Below the pieces are notes generated by a model. That model was not told where the DNA came from and made no database searches. It saw nothing but the letters and a program-made list of their open reading frames with translations. Positions 34,271 through 42,211 of a DNA stretch of 64,000 nucleotides are shown here, piece after piece. How positions within the stretch are numbered: the stretch's first letter is position 1; each line of letters begins with the position of its first letter. The stretch is from assembly GCF_034421375.1 (NCBI RefSeq), contig NZ_CP139779.1, positions 744,001 to 808,000 of the forward strand. The letters are read 5' to 3'. This DNA comes from Microbacterium invictum (GTDB taxonomy: Bacteria; Actinomycetota; Actinomycetes; Actinomycetales; Microbacteriaceae). The position numbers and the translations under genes were made by a program.

Positions 34271-34302
34271 CTGCCCGCCCGCCTGTCCGCCCGCCTGCCC
34301 GC
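34271..34302. repeat. 12-bp tandem repeat, G-rich on the minus strand
   Basis: About 2.7 copies of CTGYCCGCCCGC: 34271-34282, 34283-34294, then a partial copy to 34302. On the minus strand it reads as repeated GGG and GG runs directly upstream of the GT4 start, so a G-quadruplex in the leader mRNA is possible. Confidence 0.6.
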
Positions 34303-34371
34303 GAGAGTGCGACGGCGCGCCGAGAATGCGGCGAGACCCCGCACCCTCGGCGCCCAGATGCACTCTCGCGG
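34299..34371. repeat. 73-nt nested intergenic palindrome
   Basis: Perfect 12-bp outer arms CCGCGAGAGTGC (34299-34310) and GCACTCTCGCGG (34360-34371) enclose a second pair (GGCG, 2-nt bulge, CCGAG with CTCGGCGCC) and an inner GCGG/CCGC. It begins one base after the WcbI-like stop. It may terminate or stabilise that mRNA, and it looks like a dispersed intergenic repeat, although only one copy was seen here. Confidence 0.7.
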
Positions 34372-34372
34372 T

Positions 34373-35302
34373 TCATCGGTGCTGCCAGCGCGAGAGGAGG
34401 GGAGCCAGGCGCGTCAGCGCGGCGTCGACGAAGGCGGGGTGGGCGGCGTACCAGCGGCGGTGGGCGTCGCGCACCTCGGCATCGTCGACCGCGCGGCCCT
34501 CGACCACCCAGTGCGCGCGCGGCTCCTCCGGCAGCGACCACGCCTCGATGACCTCGGGGGCCAGGGGGCTCCGCACCGAGGCGAGCAGCGGGCGCCCCGG
34601 GTCGGTCACCTCGCCCGCCAGGCCGAGGGCGTCGATCAGCCGGGCGCCGAGCGGCATCCAGATGGCGTTGCCCGGGTGATTGACCGTCCGGGCGTGGTCG
34701 GCGGTGGGGGCTGCGTAGAGGTCGGACACCGGCACGTCGATGTGCTGCTCGCGGGTACGGAGCTCGTCGAGCGAGTCCCCGGCGATGTCGCGGACGTCGT
34801 CGGGACGGAGTGCGGACCGGGCGGGAACTCCGGCTGCCGCCGCAAGCGTGCGGACATCGTGGTACGCCACGATCGGGGGGTCCTCCTCCACGCCCGGCAC
34901 GCGGATCGCGGCCTGGAAGGGCTGCAGCCCCGAGAAGCGGACCGAGGGCACGGTCAGCACGGCGCCCGACGTCGCCGACGAGAGCTGAGCGGTGCCGAGC
35001 GGGAGGCCGCGGTAGTCGGCGCGGATGGGCTGGGTGACGACCACGGCCGCGCCGGCGACGAGGACCTGCAGCCGCCCCGCCTCCTCGGCGGTCATCTCGT
35101 GCACCGGCGGCACCCGCACGAATCGCCGATCCGGGGCATCCAGCACGATCCGCAGGGATTCCGCCTGGCAGTTGCCGACCACGACCCCGTAGCGGTCGGG
35201 CAGCGGGGAGAGGCCGAAGAACTCCCCGTAGTGCTCACGGCGCTGTACCACCGAAGCGTCTTCCGGCGCAACGGCGGCGAGCACATTCGGAGCACCGTTC
35301 AT
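34373..35302 (-). CDS. WcbI-like polysaccharide biosynthesis protein, putative acetyltransferase
   Basis: A 309-residue protein whose N-terminal region contains the WcbI signature GNCQAESLRIVL (near residue 43). WcbI of Burkholderia is a capsule acetyltransferase that binds CoA. Further conserved-looking pieces are VVTQPIRADYRGLPLGT and VNHPGNAIWMPLG. A role in O-acetylating a surface glycan made with the neighbouring glycosyltransferases is likely but not proven. The ATG lies six bases after TACGTT (leaderless). It is separated from the downstream GT genes by the nested palindrome, so it may be its own transcript. Confidence 0.8.
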   Translation of the reverse strand: MNGAPNVLAAVAPEDASVVQRREHYGEFFGLSPLPDRYGVVVGNCQAESLRIVLDAPDRRFVRVPPVHEMTAEEAGRLQVLVAGAAVVVTQPIRADYRGLPLGTAQLSSATSGAVLTVPSVRFSGLQPFQAAIRVPGVEEDPPIVAYHDVRTLAAAAGVPARSALRPDDVRDIAGDSLDELRTREQHIDVPVSDLYAAPTADHARTVNHPGNAIWMPLGARLIDALGLAGEVTDPGRPLLASVRSPLAPEVIEAWSLPEEPRAHWVVEGRAVDDAEVRDAHRRWYAAHPAFVDAALTRLAPLLSRWQHR

Positions 35303-35308
35303 GATGTG

Positions 35309-35314
35309 AACGTA
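35309..35314 (-). promoter_or_regulatory. -10 box TACGTT of leaderless WcbI-like gene
   Basis: TACGTT on the minus strand, six bases before the ATG at 35302. No ribosome binding site is present between them. Confidence 0.45.
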
Positions 35315-35412
35315 TCTCGGCGATCACGTCGCGCTCCTCTCGCCCCCTTGCATTGCGACGTCTTCGCAAGTCTGGTATCGCGAAGCGTTCCACGGGCAGA
35401 GGGAGAGTAGAC

Positions 35413-36540
35413 ATAACCACCGACACCCCGCGCATCCGCGTCGCCTCCGTGCCGTCCGCACACCCCTACGTCCAGGCCGTCACCGATCGGCGGCTGGTCG
35501 ACCTGGCGCCCGATCCCCCCGTGCCCGGGGCCACGGACGGCCGCTGGTGGCCTCCCGTCGCGCTCACGGCGCCGTGGATCGATGACAACGCGCCCCGGCT
35601 CGACGTGCTGCACGTGCACTTCGGGTTGGAATCGTCGGCCCCCGATGATCTCGTCGCCGCGCTCACCGCCGCGCGCGAGCGCGGACTCGCGGTCGTTTAC
35701 ACGGTGCACGACCTCGACAATCCCCAGCTCACCGATCAGTCCCCCTATCTGGCGCTGCTGGACGTGATCATCCCCGCAGCCGACCGACTGGTCACCCTCA
35801 CCGCCGACGCGGCCTCGGAGGTCGAGCGCCGGTGGGGTCGCACCTGCGAGGTACTGCCGCACCCCCTCCTCACGGCCGACTCGGGCGAAAGCGGTGTCCC
35901 CGCCCCGAGCGACCCCGCCCCGCGTCGCGTCGGTCTGCACCTGCGCGACCTCCGCCCTAACATCGACGCCGCCGCCGCCGTAGCGGTGGCGGTCGCGGCC
36001 GCCGACCTCCTGACGACCGCGGGAACCCGCGTGCTCTTCGACATCCTGCTGAACGAGAGGGCGCGCGACGCCGACCTCGCCGCGCGACTCCAGGCGATCG
36101 CGGCGTCGCACCCGTCGGTGCAGCTGCGGCGCACACCCCGGATGACCGATGCCGCGGTCGAGGCGTGGCTCGCCGGGCTCGACCTCTTCGTCCTGCCCTA
36201 CCGGCATGGCACCCATTCGGGCTGGGTCGAACTCTGCTTCGATCTGGGTGTCCCCGTGGCCGGCACCCCGGTGGGACACATCGCGGCGCAGCATCCGTCG
36301 TCTTTCGCCACCCTCGATCTCGACGATCCGTCCACGATCGTCGATGCCGTGGAGCGGGCCAGGGCCGCCCGACAGGCGGCCGACCGACCCACGGCCCGAC
36401 GGGAGCGGCGTCGCGCCCGGATGAGGGAACGAGACGAGGTGCGGGCCGCGCACGCGGCGCTGTATCGCGGAGCGATGGAGGACGTGGCGCGCGCGCGGCG
36501 GGCCGGAGAACTCTTGCGGGTAGGGGAGGGACGCCGATGA
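35413..36540 (+). CDS. Glycosyltransferase, GT4-like, with unusual start codon
   Basis: A protein of about 375 residues with a GT-B layout: an N-terminal acceptor half with LHVHFGLESS and VVYTVHDLDN, and a C-terminal half ending in LFVLPYRHGTHSGWVELCFDLGVPV, which contains the donor-site glutamate region. The start is uncertain. A strong ribosome site (AGAGGGAGAG, 35396-35407) is followed at good distance by ATA (35413), not ATG or GTG. A TTG at 35353 would make 395 residues and a GTG at 35449 would make 363. Homology begins around the stretch ending RIRVASVPSAHPYVQ, which favours the ATA or the GTG. The ATGA overlap shows coupling to the next glycosyltransferase. Confidence 0.78.
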   Translation: MTTDTPRIRVASVPSAHPYVQAVTDRRLVDLAPDPPVPGATDGRWWPPVALTAPWIDDNAPRLDVLHVHFGLESSAPDDLVAALTAARERGLAVVYTVHDLDNPQLTDQSPYLALLDVIIPAADRLVTLTADAASEVERRWGRTCEVLPHPLLTADSGESGVPAPSDPAPRRVGLHLRDLRPNIDAAAAVAVAVAAADLLTTAGTRVLFDILLNERARDADLAARLQAIAASHPSVQLRRTPRMTDAAVEAWLAGLDLFVLPYRHGTHSGWVELCFDLGVPVAGTPVGHIAAQHPSSFATLDLDDPSTIVDAVERARAARQAADRPTARRERRRARMRERDEVRAAHAALYRGAMEDVARARRAGELLRVGEGRR

Positions 36541-37691
36541 GCGCGGTCGAACGGCTCCGGGTGCTCGTGGTGGCCCCCGAGCGGCACGCGCTCCGCCAGC
36601 CCCACGCGGGCGGGCTCGAGGCGGTGGTGTGGAATCGGGTCCGATGGCTCCGCCGGCAGGGCCACACGGTCTTCCTCTGCGCGGCGGACGGATCGGACTT
36701 CCTCGGACCGCGGCCCGAGCTGCGACTTCCCCGTCCGCGGTGGGGCCGGCCCCAGGACGCCTCCGACAGCACCAGTCCCGACGGCCACGACCGCCGGATG
36801 GCAGGGGCTTTCGATCGGCTGCGCGATCTCCTGGACGCCCGGATGCTGCCGGTCGACGTCGTCGACAACCACAGCCTCCACGGCGATCCGATCCTGTGGA
36901 GCTGCGACCTCGGACTGCCGGTGGTGACGACGCTGCACACGCCGCCGCTTCCCGGAATGGTGCGCGCGGCGCGCATGCTGCCGGGGCGGGCGCCGCACCG
37001 GTTCCTCGCGGTGAGCCAGTTCACGGCGCGGGCGTGGTCGGATGCCGGGGTCGACTCGTTCGTTTTCCCCAATGGTGTCGATGCCGACCAGTGGCATCTG
37101 GGCGCGGGGGGACCCGGGTGGGTGTGGTTCGGGCGGATCGTTCCCGAGAAGGCGCCGCACCTCGCGATCCGCGCGGCGCAGCGGGCCGGGGCGCGCCTGC
37201 GCATCGCGGGCAGGATCGGCGACGCCGCGTACTTCGCGCGGGAGGTCGAGCCCCTGCTCGGCGGGCGGATCGAGTACCTCGGGCCGCTCGGCCTCCCCGC
37301 GCTGAGCGATGTGATCGGTGCGTCGGCCGTGGCGCTGGTGACCCCGGTGTGGGACGAGCCGTTCGGCCTCGTCGCCGCCGAGGCGCTCATGACCGGCACC
37401 CCGGTCGCGGCGTTCGACGCGGGCGGCATCGGCGAGGTGCTCGCGGGCATGCCCGCCACGACGGTGGTGCCGACGGGTGACGTCGGCGCGCTCGGTCGCG
37501 CCGCCGCGGGTCTCGCCGCGCTCTCGCGCTGGGGTCTTCCGCGCGGTCGGATCCGGGATGCCGCCGAGGCGCGCTACTCGCTGGAGCAGCGTCACCGCGA
37601 GATCGAGCGGGTGCTGTCGGTCGCCGCGAACGGGGCTGCCCTTCCCGCGCTGGTGACGGCGGATGCCGTGGGCTCGGCGGTCGGGGCGTGA
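36537..37691 (+). CDS. Glycosyltransferase family 4 protein
   Basis: A 384-residue GT-B enzyme. It has an N-terminal glycine-rich QPHAGGLEAVV, an inter-domain FPNGVDADQW, the donor-domain opening FGRIVPEKAPHLAIRAA, and the E-x7-E motif in EPFGLVAAEAL, all typical of retaining GT4 transferases using nucleotide sugars. The start at the ATG overlapping the preceding stop is preferred; an open frame further upstream belongs to antisense-like sequence. It is the second of four consecutive rightward glycan genes. Confidence 0.88.
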   Translation: MSAVERLRVLVVAPERHALRQPHAGGLEAVVWNRVRWLRRQGHTVFLCAADGSDFLGPRPELRLPRPRWGRPQDASDSTSPDGHDRRMAGAFDRLRDLLDARMLPVDVVDNHSLHGDPILWSCDLGLPVVTTLHTPPLPGMVRAARMLPGRAPHRFLAVSQFTARAWSDAGVDSFVFPNGVDADQWHLGAGGPGWVWFGRIVPEKAPHLAIRAAQRAGARLRIAGRIGDAAYFAREVEPLLGGRIEYLGPLGLPALSDVIGASAVALVTPVWDEPFGLVAAEALMTGTPVAAFDAGGIGEVLAGMPATTVVPTGDVGALGRAAAGLAALSRWGLPRGRIRDAAEARYSLEQRHREIERVLSVAANGAALPALVTADAVGSAVGA

Positions 37692-38764
37692 TCGGCTGGT
37701 ACGTCCACCATCACGGATGGGGGCATGCCACGCGCGTTCGCGCGATCCTTCCCCACCTCGACGATGAGGTCACCGTGTTCTCCTCGCTGCCCGCGCCGCC
37801 GGGGCTGCCCTCCCACGCGCGGTGGGAGACGCTTCCCTTCGACGCGGACGACATCGTCGACCCCAGCGGCGCGCGGCACGCCCCGAGCCACTTCGGCGAC
37901 GAGACCGCTCGCGGCGCACTCCACTGGGCGCCCATCGCGCATCCCGGGCACCGAGCCCGCCTCGCCCTCATCGCCGACTGGGCCGCGACCACCGCGGTGT
38001 CGGCGTTCGTCATCGACGTGAGCGCGGAGGTCACGGCGTTCGTGCGGCTGCTGGGGGTGCCGACCGTGGTGGTCGCTCAGCCGGGCTGTCGCACCGACCG
38101 GCCGCACCGGATGGCCTACGAGATGGCCGATCGCATTCTCGCGCCATGGGCGGAGGGCACCATCCCGGCTGCGGGACTCGACGACTTCCGCGATCGCGTC
38201 CGTCGCGTCGGAGGCGTGTCGCGGTACGACGGGCGTTATGCGGTTGACGGGCGCGGCGCTGGTGACGGGCGTGACGCTGGCGGCGGGCGTGACGCGGGCG
38301 CCGGGCGCGGCGCGGACCATGCAGCGGGGCGGCGGGTGCTGTTCCTCGGAAGGACGCTGCCGGAATCCGTGCGACACCGCACGGCGATGCTGCTCGGTGA
38401 GGCCGGGTGGACGGTCGAGACGGCCGGGACCGGGGACGGTGACCGCATCGACGACGTGTGGCCGATGATCACCCGGGCGCAGGTCGTCGTCAGCGCGGCC
38501 GGACAGAACAGCGTCGCCGATCTCGCTGCAGCGAACGCGCGCGCTGTCGTCGTCCCGCAGGAGCGGCCCTTCGGCGAACAGGAGGAGACGGCCGGCGTGC
38601 TCGCCGCCGGGGGATGGGCGGAGGTCGCGCCGGCGTCGGCCGAGGCCGACGAGGTCGCGGCGCTCGTCGAGCGTGCAGCGGTGCGGACGCCGGACTGGCG
38701 CGGCTGGCAGGTGCGGGGAGCCGCGGAGCGTGCGGCGGCCGTCATCGAGGAGGTGCGGGTGTGA
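37688..38764 (+). CDS. GT28/MurG-like glycosyltransferase with an internal hexapeptide repeat
   Basis: A 358-residue GT-B protein. HHHGWGHATR at residues 7-16 and a C-terminal nucleotide-binding region SAAGQNSVADLAAANARAVV resemble MurG/UGT-type transferases. Between the two halves (about residues 181-210) is a hydrophilic linker made of five six-residue repeats (DGRYAV, DGRGAG, DGRDAG, GGRDAG, AGRGAD). Its DNA is an 18-bp tandem array (38228-38317). The linker is probably flexible and variable in length between strains. GTGA overlap with the preceding gene. Confidence 0.82.
   Translation: MIGWYVHHHGWGHATRVRAILPHLDDEVTVFSSLPAPPGLPSHARWETLPFDADDIVDPSGARHAPSHFGDETARGALHWAPIAHPGHRARLALIADWAATTAVSAFVIDVSAEVTAFVRLLGVPTVVVAQPGCRTDRPHRMAYEMADRILAPWAEGTIPAAGLDDFRDRVRRVGGVSRYDGRYAVDGRGAGDGRDAGGGRDAGAGRGADHAAGRRVLFLGRTLPESVRHRTAMLLGEAGWTVETAGTGDGDRIDDVWPMITRAQVVVSAAGQNSVADLAAANARAVVVPQERPFGEQEETAGVLAAGGWAEVAPASAEADEVAALVERAAVRTPDWRGWQVRGAAERAAAVIEEVRV
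38228..38317 (+). repeat. In-frame 18-bp tandem repeat, five units
   Basis: Five imperfect 18-bp units beginning GACGGGCG (the last two GGCGGGCG and GCCGGGCG) lie inside the GT28-like gene. Eighteen is divisible by three, so copy-number change would not break the frame. It encodes a Gly/Asp/Arg/Ala hexapeptide array. Confidence 0.85.
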
Positions 38765-39585
38765 CGGGGCGCGTCGCGGTCATCACCGCGTGGTCGCGGA
38801 ACCGCGAGGATCACCTGCGCCGTCAGCGTGCGTTCCTCGAAGGCGTTCGCGCCCCGGGCGCCGAGGTGGTCCGGGTCGAGGTGGGACTCGACGCCGAGGC
38901 GGCCCCGGCTCCGCCGGGCATCGTCGGCGCGCACGTCCCGCCGGGGCACCACGGAGTCCGGGTCGGGGCGGCGCGAAACGAGGGGGCGCGCATCGCCCTC
39001 GCCCAGGGCGCCGACGCGCTGGTGTTCCTCGACGTGGACTGTCTGCCCGGGCCGACGCTGCTCACCCGGTACCTCGAGGCTCTCCGCCGTCATCCGTCCG
39101 ATCTCGCCTGCGGGCCGGTCACTTATCTCGTGAGTGCGCAGCGTCCGAGGAGCATCGGCGAGCTCGACGCGATGACGCGGCCGCACCCCGCGCGGCCGAA
39201 TCCGGCTGCGGGCGACACCCGATCCGCGGCGAGCGATGAGTACGACCTCTTCTGGTCGCTCTCCTTCGCTGTCACCGCCGAGACGTGGCGCCGACTCGAC
39301 GGGTTCGACGAGGCCTACGAGGGCTACGGGGCGGAGGACACCGATTTCGCGCGCCGCGCCCGCGCTGCGGGAGTGGGGCTGCAGTGGGTGGGCGGCGCGC
39401 ACGCCTACCACCAGTGGCATCCGGCGGGCGCGCCGCCCTGGCGTCACCTCGATGACATCCTGCGAAACGGCGCGCGGTTCGCCCGCACGTGGGGAGAATG
39501 GCCGATGCGGGGCTGGATCGACGCCTTCGTCGCCGCCGGCGCGGTCGAGCCGCACGGCGACGGCTTCCGCCGGGTCGTCGCCTGA
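38761..39585 (+). CDS. Glycosyltransferase family 2, galactosyltransferase C-terminal type
   Basis: A 274-residue GT-A enzyme with nucleotide-binding FLDVDCLPGP (near residue 87) and a C-terminal GYGAEDTDFARRARAAG matching the glyco_transf_7C region of galactosyltransferases. It is the last gene of the four-gene rightward run and starts with a GTG overlapping the preceding stop. The donor sugar is unknown. It resembles the GT2 at 31991-33292 in its GGEDWEF/GAEDTDF motif. Confidence 0.87.
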   Translation: MTGRVAVITAWSRNREDHLRRQRAFLEGVRAPGAEVVRVEVGLDAEAAPAPPGIVGAHVPPGHHGVRVGAARNEGARIALAQGADALVFLDVDCLPGPTLLTRYLEALRRHPSDLACGPVTYLVSAQRPRSIGELDAMTRPHPARPNPAAGDTRSAASDEYDLFWSLSFAVTAETWRRLDGFDEAYEGYGAEDTDFARRARAAGVGLQWVGGAHAYHQWHPAGAPPWRHLDDILRNGARFARTWGEWPMRGWIDAFVAAGAVEPHGDGFRRVVA

Positions 39586-39606
39586 CGGCTCAGCGTCGGT
39601 CGCGGG

Positions 39607-39876
39607 TCACCAGATGGTGCCGCCGCCGATCGAGATGCCGCCCCACGTGAGCAGCACGAAGATCGCCGCGAACACCACGGGGGCGATGCCCTTGCCGCTG
39701 CGCGCGAGGCCTTTCAGCAGGGCGATGACGACGAGGACCGCGGCGACGAGCGACAGGCCTCCGCCGAGGATCAGCCCGATGAAGAGGGGGATCGGCATGA
39801 GGATGAGGCCGGCGAGCCCCACCCAGAAGGCGGCCCAGGCGGTGGGATTGCGGGTGCGTGCGGCGGCGTTGGACAT
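39607..39876 (-). CDS. Small membrane protein
   Basis: An 89-residue protein with two or three hydrophobic helices (about 13-37, 38-56 and 62-82) and a short polar N-terminus. It resembles DUF4190-type small integral membrane proteins. Function unknown. It is on the opposite strand to both neighbours, 21 nt from the glycosyltransferase stop. Confidence 0.7.
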   Translation of the reverse strand: MSNAAARTRNPTAWAAFWVGLAGLILMPIPLFIGLILGGGLSLVAAVLVVIALLKGLARSGKGIAPVVFAAIFVLLTWGGISIGGGTIW

Positions 39877-39937
39877 GCCTCGATACTGTCAGAGCGGGGC
39901 CGCCGATGCGCCGGGGCCTGTGACTCGAGGGGGAACG

Positions 39938-40414
39938 ATGGGCGAAGAGCGGTGGCTGCCGGAGGACTTCGAGCACCCCAGTTCGGTGCCGCTCGTGGAC
40001 GGCGTGCACCTGCGCCCGATCCGCGCGAGCGACGTCGATATCGACATGGTCACGGTGATGGCCAATCGCGACATGCTGTGGCGGATGTACGGCGAGGCGT
40101 GGGGGTGGCCGCCCGCGTCGATGACGCACGAGGAGGACGAGGAGGACCTCGCCCACCACGCCGCCGACATGGAGGCCCACGCGTCGTTCAACTACGCGGT
40201 GCTCACCGACGACGAGACGAGGCTGCTCGGCTGCGTCTACATCGACCCGCTCCCGGCGGGACCCGACGGGGCCGCCGCGGAAGTGTCGTGGTGGATCGCC
40301 GAGGACGCCCCCGATGCCTGGCGCGAGGCGCTCGACGCCTTCGTCCCCCGATGGATCTCCCAGGCGTGGCCGTTCGCCCACGTGAGCACCCCGTTCCAGC
40401 TGCCGCGTCCGTAA
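39938..40414 (+). CDS. GNAT-like N-acetyltransferase domain protein
   Basis: A 158-residue protein with HLRPIRASDVDIDMVTVMANRD at its start and a central strand TRLLGCVYIDPL, both reminiscent of the GNAT fold. The acetyl-CoA loop (R/Q-x-x-G-x-G/A) is not visible, so activity is doubtful. The ATG has GAGGGGG five bases upstream. No link to the neighbouring genes is apparent. Confidence 0.6.
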   Translation: MGEERWLPEDFEHPSSVPLVDGVHLRPIRASDVDIDMVTVMANRDMLWRMYGEAWGWPPASMTHEEDEEDLAHHAADMEAHASFNYAVLTDDETRLLGCVYIDPLPAGPDGAAAEVSWWIAEDAPDAWREALDAFVPRWISQAWPFAHVSTPFQLPRP

Positions 40415-40497
40415 CTCCTGCCCCGTCAGGTGTCGGAGGGTGATCGCCGCTAGCGTGTCACCGACGACTCCTCCCCGGGGTCGAGGATGGGGGCGGC

Positions 40498-42207
40498 GTG
40501 GCACTTCAGGCAGGGGCGACGTCGGAAGGCGTGTACACCGTCGGCGACTACCTGCTCGATCGGCTCGCGGGCGCCGGTGTGCGGCACCTCTTCGGTGTCC
40601 CCGGCGATTTCACCCTCGCCTTCCTCGACCACGTGCAGGCCCACCCCGACATCGAGTGGGTCGGCTGCGCGAACGAACTGGGCGCCGGCTACGCCGCCGA
40701 CGGATATGCCCGACTGCACGGGCTGGGAGCGCTGTGCACCACCTTCGGCGTCGGCGAGCTGTCGGCGCTCGCCGCCCTCGCGGGCAGCCGCGCCGAGCAC
40801 GTGCCCGTCGTCCACGTCGTGGGCGCCCCGACCACCGCCACCCAGGCCGCGGGCCGGGCGACGCACCACACGCTGGGAGACGGCGACTTCGGGCACTTCG
40901 CGCGAATGACCGCCGAGGTCGCCGCCGCGCACGCGACCGTCACCGCCGAGGGATACGCCGCCGAGATCGACCGCGTCCTCACCGAGGCTCGCGACCGCCG
41001 CCTCCCGGGCTACCTGGTGCTGCCGGCCGACGTTGCCGCGGCACCCGCCGTTCCGCCTGCGGCGCCGCTTCCCGAGCATCCCGGGGTCACCGACCCCGCC
41101 GTCGCGGCAGACTTCCGCGACGTGCTCACGGAGAGGATGACGCAGGCGTCGACCGTGACGCTGCTCGCCGACATCCTCGTCTCGCGCCTCGGTGCCGAGG
41201 ATCACCTGCATCGGGTGACCGCCCTCGGCGTGCCGCACGCGACGCTGCTCTGGGGTCGGCGGGTGGTCGACGAGTCGGCGCCGGGATACCTCGGCTCGTA
41301 CCTGGGAGCCTCGAGCGCCGAGGACGTCCGTGCCGCCGTCGAGGACGCCGACCTGCTCGTCATGGCCGGGGTGCAGTTCACCGACCTCACCAGCGGCTTC
41401 TTCTCGCAGCGCATCGATCCCGACCAGGCGGTCGAGATCGGTGGCGAGGCCGTGTCGTGGGACGGACGCATCTTCTCGCCTTTGGCGATGGCCAACGCGC
41501 TGGACATCGTCGCCGGGGTGCTTTCCGAGACGGGCGCGGGCGGGCGTGGGATGACGTCGGCGCATCCGACCGATCCGACCACCGACCCCACGGTTATCGC
41601 AGTCGCCCCCGGCTCCCCGCTCGGTCAGGAGTCACTCTGGCGCGAGGTCGCCGACTTCCTCCGACCCGGCGACATCGTCTTCGCGGATCAGGGCACCTCG
41701 TTCTACGGCATGGCCGACCACCGTCTCCCCGGCGGCGTGACCTTCGTCGGCCAGCCGCTCTGGGCCTCGATCGGATACACCCTGCCGGCGGTGCTGGGTG
41801 CGGCGCTCGCCGCCCCCGAGCGGCGCCCCGTGCTTCTCATCGGCGACGGCGCCGCCCAGATGACCGTGGCTGAGCTCGGCACGCTCCTGCGCCGCGGCAT
41901 CCCGGCGGTGGTCATCGTCGTCGACAACGGCGGCTACACCGTCGAACGCGTCATCCACGGCGCGAACGAGGCCTACAACGACATCGGCACGTGGGACTGG
42001 GTGATGCTGATGAGGGCGATGGATGCCGCGGGGTCGGCCCGCGGCATCCGTGTCGATACCGCCGCGGGGTTGCGGGCCGCGCTCTCCGAGGCGCGCGAGT
42101 CTGCCGTGCTGACACTCATCCAGGCCGTCGTGCCGCCCCAGGACGTGCCGCCGGTCCTCCGGACGATCGCCGCTGCCGCGGCGAACGCGAACCGGCCGAA
42201 GGACTGA
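40498..42207 (+). CDS. ThDP-dependent 2-keto-acid decarboxylase (indolepyruvate/phenylpyruvate decarboxylase-like)
   Basis: A 569-residue decarboxylase. Marks are the cofactor-activating E60 (in NELGAGYAADGY), the paired histidines H123/H124 (in ATHHTLGDGDF) found in pyruvate, indolepyruvate and branched-chain keto acid decarboxylases, and the ThDP motif GDGAAQMTVAEL with its asparagine in VVDNGGYT. It turns a 2-keto acid into an aldehyde. Indolepyruvate (auxin route), phenylpyruvate or branched-chain keto acids are all possible. The GTG start is 36 nt downstream of a TAGCGT box (40451-40456), and a GAGGATGGG serves as ribosome site. Confidence 0.9.
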   Translation: MALQAGATSEGVYTVGDYLLDRLAGAGVRHLFGVPGDFTLAFLDHVQAHPDIEWVGCANELGAGYAADGYARLHGLGALCTTFGVGELSALAALAGSRAEHVPVVHVVGAPTTATQAAGRATHHTLGDGDFGHFARMTAEVAAAHATVTAEGYAAEIDRVLTEARDRRLPGYLVLPADVAAAPAVPPAAPLPEHPGVTDPAVAADFRDVLTERMTQASTVTLLADILVSRLGAEDHLHRVTALGVPHATLLWGRRVVDESAPGYLGSYLGASSAEDVRAAVEDADLLVMAGVQFTDLTSGFFSQRIDPDQAVEIGGEAVSWDGRIFSPLAMANALDIVAGVLSETGAGGRGMTSAHPTDPTTDPTVIAVAPGSPLGQESLWREVADFLRPGDIVFADQGTSFYGMADHRLPGGVTFVGQPLWASIGYTLPAVLGAALAAPERRPVLLIGDGAAQMTVAELGTLLRRGIPAVVIVVDNGGYTVERVIHGANEAYNDIGTWDWVMLMRAMDAAGSARGIRVDTAAGLRAALSEARESAVLTLIQAVVPPQDVPPVLRTIAAAAANANRPKD

Positions 42208-42211
42208 CGAC

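Noticed and set aside
35362-35385. CTTCGC/GCGAAG inverted repeat in the divergent glycan promoter region
   Set aside because: Only six-base arms with a 12-base spacer and no second copy. It could be an operator but is not supportable.
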